NCBI GenBank assembly: GCA_003476595.1
Contig: DMTU01000198.1
Coordinates: 18,296 to 23,399 of the forward strand
From: Acidimicrobiaceae bacterium
GTDB taxonomy: Bacteria > Actinomycetota > Acidimicrobiia > Acidimicrobiales > Salinilacustritrichaceae
DNA length: 5,104 bases
Reading direction: 5' to 3'
Shown here: one piece after another, positions 1 through 4,711 of the stretch
Layout of the letters: each line of letters starts with the position of its first letter
How positions within the stretch are numbered: the first letter of the stretch is position 1
Position numbers and translations under genes: made by a program
Notes under the pieces: generated by a model
Database searches by the model: none
The model's input: only the letters and a program-made list of their open reading frames with translations
What the model was told of the DNA's origin: nothing

Positions 1-38
1 GGCGCGCCCGGCCCGCAGGTGTCCGCCCGTCCCGCCGG

Positions 39-44
39 TAGGAT
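39..44 (+). promoter_or_regulatory. possible -10 element of the DUF1611 operon
   Basis: TAGGAT fits the TANNNT pattern of actinobacterial -10 boxes. It would place the transcription start near position 51 and give a leader of about 105 nt before the first gene. The hexamer 17 bases upstream (CAGGTG, 16-21) does not resemble a -35 box, so the call rests on the -10 alone. It is inference, and the true promoter could lie outside the window. Confidence 0.25.
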
Positions 45-50
45 GCAGCC

Positions 51-155
51 GTCGACAACACCGTCGGCACTCAGGGGCAGGGGCCTCGCCGACCGCAGGG
101 ACACCGTCCCCGGCAACGAGCCCGTCGCCTCCTCTGAGACGCTCAGAGGAGAGAC
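51..155 (+). promoter_or_regulatory. structured leader ending in a Shine-Dalgarno-masking hairpin
   Basis: Three perfect stems can be read in this leader. H1 is GTCGGC (63-68) with GCCGAC (88-93). H2 is GGGAC (98-102) with GTCCC (106-110), around a 3-nt loop. H3 is CTCCTCTGAG (129-138) with CTCAGAGGAG (142-151), around an ACG loop. The 3' arm of H3 contains the ribosome binding site GGAG (148-151), four bases before the ATG at 156, so the folded form would hide it. In addition CTCAGGGG (70-77), in the loop of H1, can pair with CCTCTGAG (131-138) over eight positions with one G-U. That pairing would compete with H3 and free the site. The pairings are seen directly; regulation is inferred. I do not recognise a named riboswitch class. 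H3 could instead be a protein-binding operator palindrome. Confidence 0.5.
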
Positions 156-1277
156 ATGCCCCAGCCCGCACCCACCCCTTCCACCCGCGATGCGCGCCCG
201 ACCGCGGTGGTCTACTGCGAGGGCCAGTTCGGCGAGCAGGACGGCAAGACCGCCAACGGGTTGGTCCGGCACTCCGAGAAGTACCGCATCGTCAGCGTCA
301 TCGACAGCCGCCGCGCCGGCCTCGATGCGGGTTCGTTCCTCGACGGGACAGCCAACGGCGTCCCGGTGCTGACCGACCTGACCGAGGCCATCGCCCACGC
401 CGGAGGCGTCCCCGACTACCTCATCTGCGGCGTCGCGCCGGCGGACGGGCTGCTCTCCCCGGCGCAGCGGGTCGTCCTGCTCGACGGCATCGCCCGAGGC
501 ATGCACGTCGTCAACGGGCTCCACGAGTTCCTCAACGACGACGCCGAGTTCGTGGCGGCCAGCCTGATGGCCGGGGTGACCATCACCGACGTCCGGCGCC
601 CCAAGGAGAAGAAGGACCTCAAGCTGTTCTCGGGGCGGATCGCCGACGTCACCTGTCTGCGCATCGCCGTGCTCGGCACCGATGGCGCCATCGGGAAGCG
701 GACCACCGCAACGCTGCTCGTCCAAGCGCTGAACGCCCGCGGGGTCAAGGCGGTGATGGTCGGCACCGGTCAGACCACCCTCATCCAGGGCGGCCGGTAC
801 GGCGTGGCCCTCGATGCCCTCGTCCCCCAGTTCTGCTCCGGTGAGGTCGAGGACCAGGTGGTCGCGGCCTTCGAGGGCGAGGACCCCGAGGTGATCGTCG
901 TCGAAGGCCAGGGTGCCCTCAGCCACCCCGCGTACCTCACCTCAGCGCACATCCTCCGGGGCAGCCGCCCCCACGGCGTCATCGTGCAGCACGCCCCGAA
1001 GCGCCGCGTGCTCGGTGACTTCCCCATGGTGGCCATGCCCACCGTCGCCAGCGAGGTCGAGCTGATCGAGGCCTTCGCCGACACCAAGGTGATCGGCGTC
1101 ACGATCAACCATGAGCACATGACCGACGCCGACGTCACGGCGGCGATCGACGAGTACGAGCTGGATCTCGGCGTGCCGGCCACCGACCCGCTCACCAGGC
1201 CGCTCGATCGCCTCGTCGACATGGTCGTCGACGCGTTCCCGACCCTCGCTGGGTCGCGCACCCTGAGCGAGCGGTGA
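156..1277 (+). CDS. DUF1611 family protein, DgcN-like (putative D-glutamate N-acetyltransferase)
   Basis: This 373-residue cytoplasmic protein has the two-part layout of the DUF1611 family. An N-terminal Rossmann-like part (about residues 15-150) is followed by a P-loop NTPase-like part (about 165-365). The nucleotide-binding loop GTDGAIGKRTT lies at residues 174-184, and VEGQGALSHP follows further on. No signal peptide or membrane segment is seen. The ATG at 156 is chosen because AGAGGAGAG (145-153) is a strong ribosome binding site directly before it. From memory of the family, DgcN converts D-glutamate to N-acetyl-D-glutamate in a catabolic route in which a partner, DgcA, inverts the stereocentre. 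The substrate here is not proven. The downstream PLP racemase overlaps by four bases (GTGA), which implies translational coupling and a shared amino-acid substrate. Codon use is strongly G/C-ending. The family call is firm; the reaction is inferred. Confidence 0.88.
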   Translation: MPQPAPTPSTRDARPTAVVYCEGQFGEQDGKTANGLVRHSEKYRIVSVIDSRRAGLDAGSFLDGTANGVPVLTDLTEAIAHAGGVPDYLICGVAPADGLLSPAQRVVLLDGIARGMHVVNGLHEFLNDDAEFVAASLMAGVTITDVRRPKEKKDLKLFSGRIADVTCLRIAVLGTDGAIGKRTTATLLVQALNARGVKAVMVGTGQTTLIQGGRYGVALDALVPQFCSGEVEDQVVAAFEGEDPEVIVVEGQGALSHPAYLTSAHILRGSRPHGVIVQHAPKRRVLGDFPMVAMPTVASEVELIEAFADTKVIGVTINHEHMTDADVTAAIDEYELDLGVPATDPLTRPLDRLVDMVVDAFPTLAGSRTLSER

Positions 1278-2386
1278 CGGCACCCCGCCTCGAGGTCGAT
1301 CTCGACGCGATCCGCGACAACACACGGGTCCTGGTGGACCGGCTGGCGCAGCGCGGCATCCAGGTCACCGGCGTGACCAAGGCCGCCCTCGGCTCGACCG
1401 GGCTGGCGCAGGCGCTGCTCGACGGCGGCGCCGCCGGGCTCGGCGATTCGAGGGTCGAGAACCTCGCCCGGATGCGCTCGGCGGAGGTCGATGCGCCGCT
1501 CACCCTGATCCGGGCGCCGATGCTGAGCCAGGTCCACGAGGTCGTCCGCCACGCCACCACCAGCATGAACACCGAGGGAGCCGTCCTGGACGGTCTTGCC
1601 GACGCCGCGGTGACCCAGGGCACGACGCACGAGATCGTCCTCATGGTCGAGCTGGGCGACCTCCGCGAGGGCGTGGGGAGCGCCGACGTGGTCGACCTGG
1701 CGCGATCCGTCGGTCGACGTCCGGGGCTGTCGCTCGTCGGGCTCGGGACGAACCTGGCGTGCCAGTGCGGGGTCGTGCCGGACCAGGCGAAGATGGACGA
1801 GATGTCCTGCCTCGTCGAGCAGGTCGAGGCGGCCTGCATGGTCGAGCTCTCCGTCGTCTCCGGCGGCAACTCCGCCAACCTCGAGTGGGCCCTGACGACG
1901 TCAGATGCCGGGCGCGTCAACGACCTCCGGCTCGGGGAGTCGATCCTGCTCGGCACCGAGCCGCTCCACCGGCGACCCATCGACGGCCTCCGCACCGACG
2001 CCTTCGCCCTCGTGGCCGAGATCATCGAGGTCCAGGTGAAGCCGGCCCGACCGTGGGGCGAGCTCGCCCAGACCGCGTTCGGCGCGCAGGCGCCTCGGCT
2101 CGGGACCGGCCTGGTCCGACAGGCGATCGTCGCGCTCGGGCGCCAGGACGTCGACCCGGACGGCCTCACGTTCCCGGCAGGAGTCTCGCTGCTGGGGATG
2201 AGCAGCGACCACCTGGTCGTGGACCTGGGTGACGCAGCCGGTGCCGTGGGCGACGACCTGCGCTTCGGCGTCGACTACAGCGCCCTGCTCCGCGCCATGA
2301 CCTCCCCCTTCGTCACAACGGTGGAGGCGGGCGCCCCCGCGCCGCACCCCGCCTCCTCCCCGACGGCCCTCGAGATGCATCACTGA
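1274..2386 (+). CDS. alanine/ornithine racemase family PLP-dependent enzyme
   Basis: This 370-residue protein is a fold-type III (alanine racemase N-terminal domain) PLP enzyme. VTGVTKAALGS (residues 31-41) holds the likely PLP-Schiff-base lysine, K36. VSGGNSANL (195-203) matches the phosphate-binding loop, and LRLGESILLG (218-227) is the family signature after it. These motifs point to the YhfX/ornithine-racemase branch rather than biosynthetic Alr. The C-terminal part (about 240-345) fits the small beta domain of the branch, and the last 20 residues, rich in P, A and H, look like a disordered tail. Translation starts at GTG 1274, within the stop of the DUF1611 gene (GTGA), with no good ribosome binding site of its own, so it probably depends on coupling. 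It is expected to interconvert D and L forms of an amino acid or an acylated amino acid in the cytoplasm. The substrate cannot be read from the sequence; glutamate or N-acetylglutamate is a guess from the neighbour. Confidence 0.9.
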   Translation: MTAPRLEVDLDAIRDNTRVLVDRLAQRGIQVTGVTKAALGSTGLAQALLDGGAAGLGDSRVENLARMRSAEVDAPLTLIRAPMLSQVHEVVRHATTSMNTEGAVLDGLADAAVTQGTTHEIVLMVELGDLREGVGSADVVDLARSVGRRPGLSLVGLGTNLACQCGVVPDQAKMDEMSCLVEQVEAACMVELSVVSGGNSANLEWALTTSDAGRVNDLRLGESILLGTEPLHRRPIDGLRTDAFALVAEIIEVQVKPARPWGELAQTAFGAQAPRLGTGLVRQAIVALGRQDVDPDGLTFPAGVSLLGMSSDHLVVDLGDAAGAVGDDLRFGVDYSALLRAMTSPFVTTVEAGAPAPHPASSPTALEMHH

Positions 2387-2412
2387 CGACGCCGGTCGGG
2401 TACGTGACACGC

Positions 2413-2766
2413 ATGGCACCCAAGTACCGAGTCAACGACGACGGCGCCGCCAAGGCCCGTCAGATGATCGACAGCAACCAGTACGACCTCGACACCGAGT
2501 GGAGCGACGCCGCGCCATCGACCGAGCAGTCGAACGAGAAGATCGACCGCGACGGGTACGACGGCTACGGCGAGTGGCACCTGGCGGTGGACAGCGAAGC
2601 CTCCGAGGGCACCAAGGACCGCTACGCCTTCCCGTTCGGCGACTTCCACCGGGTGATCCGCAGCGGCCTGATCGCGGCGAAGCAGCGGGCCGCGCAGAAC
2701 GAGCACGACGCAGTGGAGAAGGCTGCGGACGAGCTGCTCGACCACCTGGACTCGGCCCGGAGCTGA
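2413..2766 (+). CDS. conserved small acidic protein of unknown function
   Basis: This 117-residue soluble protein has no signal peptide, membrane span or cysteine. I recall similar small proteins beginning M-A-x-K-Y-R-V in other bacteria but know no function for them. An acidic N-terminal half is rich in D, E and S. It is followed by the likely conserved core, with WHL at 55-57, RYAFPFGDFHRV at about 70-81 and SGLIAAKQRA at about 84-93, then an amphipathic helix (about 95-113) with regularly spaced leucine and alanine. The ATG at 2413 is preferred because MAPKYRV matches the remembered family start. An in-frame GTG at 2404 would add three residues and sits closer to the GGTCGGG upstream (2394-2400). 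Neither start has a strong ribosome binding site. It lies 26 bases after the racemase stop and may be the third gene of that operon. Codon use matches the two genes before it. Confidence 0.8.
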   Translation: MAPKYRVNDDGAAKARQMIDSNQYDLDTEWSDAAPSTEQSNEKIDRDGYDGYGEWHLAVDSEASEGTKDRYAFPFGDFHRVIRSGLIAAKQRAAQNEHDAVEKAADELLDHLDSARS

Positions 2767-3036
2767 ACCGCACGTCGAGCTGTGACATCGTGAGCGCTCT
2801 TGTCGCGCTGACGTGGCGCGACGCAGGCCAGCCCGGCTGGGCTGGATGCGGGATGACACGCCCACCGAGTACCGCCGGTTCGGAGCGGCGGGGCCAAGGA
2901 AACGAGCGCGCCGATCGGTTCGCTGGTTCCATCCAGTGGAACGTCGAGACCGATCCTCTCGCGATCGCCGGTTCTCCAGCGGGTCGGCCTCTCCGGAATC
3001 GGCTGAGGTGGGCGTCGATATGGACGGCTGTGCTGG
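2767..3036. other. non-coding stretch between the racemase operon and the toxin-antitoxin operon
   Basis: No reading frame here looks like a real protein; the + frame from 2813 to 3040 is arginine-rich out-of-frame translation with no start signal. The stretch holds two tandem GC-rich hairpins near its left end (annotated separately). It also has CCGCCG (2872-2877) with CGGCGG (2886-2891) around an 8-base loop, and GTTCCA (2926-2931) with TGGAAC (2937-2942) around 5 bases. The last could be a small operator. No tRNA, CRISPR repeat or recognisable insertion-sequence end was seen. Confidence 0.6.
2802..2845 (+). terminator. tandem hairpins, possible transcription terminator of the racemase operon
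   Basis: Two perfect stems follow one another 35 bases after the stop of the small acidic protein. The first is GTCGCGC (2802-2808) with GCGCGAC (2816-2822) around TGACGTG. The second is CCAGCCC (2828-2834) with GGGCTGG (2839-2845) around GGCT. There is no T-run after either, so this is not a classic intrinsic terminator. U-tract-poor and tandem hairpins have been proposed as terminators in high-G+C actinobacteria. The pairing is certain as sequence; the function is inferred. Confidence 0.4.
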
Positions 3037-3065
3037 TTGACGGCCGCCCGTCTTCTAGCCATACT
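3037..3065 (+). promoter_or_regulatory. promoter of the toxin-antitoxin operon, probably giving leaderless mRNA
   Basis: The -35 box TTGACG (3037-3042) and -10 box CATACT (3060-3065) are separated by exactly 17 bases. They match the sigma-70-type consensus at five and four of six positions. Transcription would start six to eight bases after the -10, at about 3071-3073, where the antitoxin ATG begins (3073). The bases before that ATG contain no Shine-Dalgarno sequence, which agrees with leaderless translation, common in actinobacteria. Confidence 0.6.
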
Positions 3066-3077
3066 TCTAGCTATGGC
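3052..3077 (+). promoter_or_regulatory. candidate antitoxin autoregulation operator (direct and inverted repeats)
   Basis: CTTCTAGCCAT (3052-3062) is repeated as CTTCTAGCTAT (3064-3074), a 12-base period with one mismatch in 11. In addition GCCATA (3058-3063) is a perfect inverted repeat of TATGGC (3072-3077) with 8 bases between them. The set covers the -10 box and the start codon. Phd/YefM-type antitoxins, alone or with toxin, are known to repress their own promoter by binding such palindromes. That this is the binding site is inference. Confidence 0.5.
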
Positions 3078-3357
3078 GTTGAGTGAGCATCTCTCGTTGG
3101 CAGACGTGAAGAACCGGCTGTCGGAGGTTGTCGACAAGCTCGAACGCGAACATGGCCGCGTGGTCGTCACGAAACACGGACAGCCCGCTGCCGTGATGCT
3201 GAACGTCGACGACTTGGAGTCGCTCGAGGAGACGCTGGAGATCCTGAGCAACCCTGCTTTGCGAGACGCCATCCGTGAAGGCGAAGCCGACCTCGCGTCT
3301 GGTCGCACGGGGCGCCTCACGAAGGAAGAGGCGCTGGCTCGTTCCTCGAAGAAGTGA
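3073..3357 (+). CDS. type II antitoxin, Phd/YefM family
   Basis: This is a 94-residue antitoxin. The N-terminal Phd/YefM DNA-binding and dimerisation domain spans about residues 5-55: SLADVKNRLSEVVDKL, then RVVVTKHGQPAAVMLNVDDLESLEETLEIL. The second segment has the family's typical KHG-PAAV-x(3)-DDLESLEETL pattern. The C-terminal part (about 56-94) is charged and probably disordered until it wraps the toxin. It would neutralise the downstream RelE/ParE-like toxin and repress the operon. The ATG at 3073 is chosen because homology begins just after it and because the in-frame TTG at 3037 is the -35 box. The gene has no Shine-Dalgarno site and is probably translated from a leaderless mRNA. It uses more A/T-ending codons (AGT, CAT, GTT, GAA, CCT, TTT) than the left-hand genes, which fits acquisition by transfer. 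Its last bases overlap the toxin start (GTGA). Confidence 0.94.
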   Translation: MALSEHLSLADVKNRLSEVVDKLEREHGRVVVTKHGQPAAVMLNVDDLESLEETLEILSNPALRDAIREGEADLASGRTGRLTKEEALARSSKK

Positions 3358-3629
3358 CGACCGAGCCCTTCGAGATCGAGTGGACGTCCAGCGCGCTTCG
3401 CTCGCTCGACCGCCTACCCGAGAAGATCGCGACGGCGTGCGTCGAGTTCGTCTACGGCGGACTCGCAGAGAATCCTCACCGGGTCGGTCGGGCACTCCGA
3501 TTCGACCTCGAAGGGACGCACAGCGCTCGACGCGGCGACTTCCGCGTCATCTACGAGATCGACGACGATCGGCACGTCGTGACCGTCATCGCGATCGACC
3601 ACCGAAGCGATGTCTACCGCCCCCGCTGA
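3354..3629 (+). CDS. type II toxin, RelE/ParE superfamily
   Basis: This 91-residue basic protein has the compact RelE/ParE fold. It begins with FEIEWTSSALRSLDRLPEK (about 6-24), the first strand and helix of the family. A central GRALRFDLEGTHSARRGDFRVIYEI stretch (about 45-69) follows, and it ends in HRSDVYR (83-89). R60, R64, R84 and Y88 lie where ribosome-dependent RelE-type mRNA interferases carry their basic residues and near-terminal tyrosine, so mRNA cleavage is more likely than gyrase poisoning. That is inference from motifs. Translation begins at GTG 3354, overlapping the antitoxin stop by four bases, so toxin synthesis is coupled to antitoxin synthesis. The full family length and motifs are present, so the toxin looks intact. 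A weak inverted repeat, ATCGG (3635-3639) with CCGAT (3645-3649), follows the stop and might end the transcript. Confidence 0.93.
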   Translation: MTTEPFEIEWTSSALRSLDRLPEKIATACVEFVYGGLAENPHRVGRALRFDLEGTHSARRGDFRVIYEIDDDRHVVTVIAIDHRSDVYRPR

Positions 3630-3734
3630 TCCCTATCGGACGACCCGATTCTCAACGTTCACCGCAATGCCGGGCGCACCGATCGGCGCGTACGTGCGTC
3701 GATTCCGCGGTGTAGGCATCGTCGCGCTGAGGGC

Positions 3735-3740
3735 AGGAGG
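3735..3740 (+). promoter_or_regulatory. ribosome binding site of the DinB remnant
   Basis: AGGAGG is a full anti-Shine-Dalgarno match. It lies five bases before the GTG at 3746 and fixes that codon as the original start of the decayed DinB-family gene. No convincing promoter was found in the 3630-3734 stretch before it. Confidence 0.7.
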
Positions 3741-3745
3741 CTCCC

Positions 3746-4110
3746 GTGGATGTGAACGACGATCTGTACGAGTACCTCCAGGGTGCGCGCGAGACGCTGC
3801 TGTGGAAGCTCGACGGACTCGACGAGTACGACATCCGCCGTCCCATGACACCCACTGGCACCAACCTCCTGGGACTGGTCAAGCACAGTGCCCGATCACA
3901 CCTCATGTACTTCTGCGACGGTTCGATCGACCGCAGGATCCGACCCTTCGCTGGCTGTCAAACGTGACGCCCGGATCTGACATTCGGGCGAAGCCGGCCG
4001 AGTCGAGCGCCGATGTCGTCGCCGCTCTGACTGTTGAGACGCAACGGCACGCTGGCCACGCCGACATCGTTCGGGAGTTGATCGACGGGTCTCCACCCTC
4101 GACCTGGTGA
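3746..4110 (+). pseudogene. decayed DinB family (DUF664) gene
   Basis: The first 47 codons read as a normal DUF664/DinB protein: MDVNDDLYEYLQ, then TPTGTNLLGLVKH, whose H47 matches the first metal-ligand histidine. After that the similarity fades (residues about 48-60 still fit weakly) and the frame stops at 3965-3967. The C-terminal family motif reappears in another frame at 4030-4089 as TVETQRHAGHADIVRELIDG, followed by seven unrelated codons and a stop at 4108-4110. The remnant spans 365 bases, whereas relatives as I recall them run to about 160-180 codons. So the middle has been lost, the frame has shifted and the natural end is missing. The histidine normally found before the ET-RHAGH motif is also absent. 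Intact members are four-helix-bundle, metal-dependent proteins linked to thiol-transfer reactions. It converges on the isomerase remnant to its right. Confidence 0.82.
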
Positions 4111-4135
4111 TCGTCGCCATGGAGGAGCCTGTGGG

Positions 4136-4711
4136 TCACATGGTGTAGGCGAGGTTGCGGCCCATGCGCTCGCCCCACTCGGCGTCGCCCGACCAGGTGA
4201 TCCGACCGTCGTCGATGCCTGCTTGCGGGTCGACCCTCCCCGCGGCGAGGAGGACGAAGGTCTCGACGTCGGCCGTGAGCTCGATATCGGGATCATCGAC
4301 GGCGTCGACGGAGCGGGCCTTGCCGTCGACGCCGACGCCGATGTCGCGCTCGACTTCGCCCGTGACGTGCACCACGGCGGAACGACCGTCCGGGAGTCCG
4401 ACCTTCTTGCCGACGATGTAGCCGATCGACGACGCCACCTCGTCGAGGGTCAGCTCGGTGGCGAGCCTGCCGGTGCGCACAGGTCGACCGAGCGGGATCG
4501 CGATGTCGTGGGCATGGACCCAGAGGTCGAAGACCCGGATGCGCAGGAAGTCGCCGTAGGTCCTCACGCCGGTCGGGGTGATCGACGGTGCATCGACCGC
4601 ACCGGCGTCCATCGAACGGAGGTGGTCCAGGCGGGAGGCGGTCACCTCGGCCACCTTCGTGGCCAGGCCGTCCGGGTCCAGGTCGGCGATGGCAGCGGCG
4701 AACTCGCCCAT
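4136..4711 (-). pseudogene. mycothiol-dependent maleylpyruvate isomerase family protein, N-terminus deleted
   Basis: The open frame encodes 191 residues and corresponds to the second half of the N-terminal domain plus the complete C-terminal domain of an MDMPI-family protein. FDLWVHAHDI (61-70) matches the motif that supplies two zinc ligands, Glu144 and His148, in the Corynebacterium enzyme; here they would be D62 and H66. The first ligand (His52 there) and roughly 80-100 residues before this point are missing. IGYIVGKKVGLPDG (about 96-109) and WSGDAEWGERMGRNLAYTM at the end are typical of the C-terminal domain. The ATG at 4711 has no usable ribosome binding site, and family-like residues (PFGK) continue upstream of it in frame, so it is a fortuitous start. 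Intact relatives use mycothiol for isomerisation or S-transfer. This copy is probably inactive, although a partial protein could still be made. Confidence 0.75.

Noticed and set aside
129..151. Guanidine-II (mini-ykkC) riboswitch, because of the ACG in the loop
   Set aside because: That class needs two hairpins with ACGR tetraloops; here there is a single ACG triloop closed by G-C and no matching second hairpin.
19..372. + strand frame of 117 codons over the leader and start of the first gene
   Set aside because: It overlaps the DUF1611 gene in another frame, has no ribosome binding site, and reads as R-, P- and S-rich low-complexity residues.
770..2169. Long minus-strand frames opposite the DUF1611 and racemase genes
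   Set aside because: They mirror strongly G/C-ending codon use on the coding strand; their translations are R-, S- and P-rich with no recognisable motif.
2813..3040. + strand 75-codon frame in the intergenic stretch
   Set aside because: Arginine-rich with no start signal or motif; it looks like chance in GC-rich DNA.
3037..3072. TTG at 3037 as antitoxin start, adding 12 residues
   Set aside because: The TTG is the first part of a -35 box, the added residues do not look like the family, and homology begins just after the ATG at 3073.
4117..4143. CCATG...CATGG inverted repeat between the converging remnants as a terminator
   Set aside because: Only 5 bp with a 17-base loop, and no T-run on either strand.
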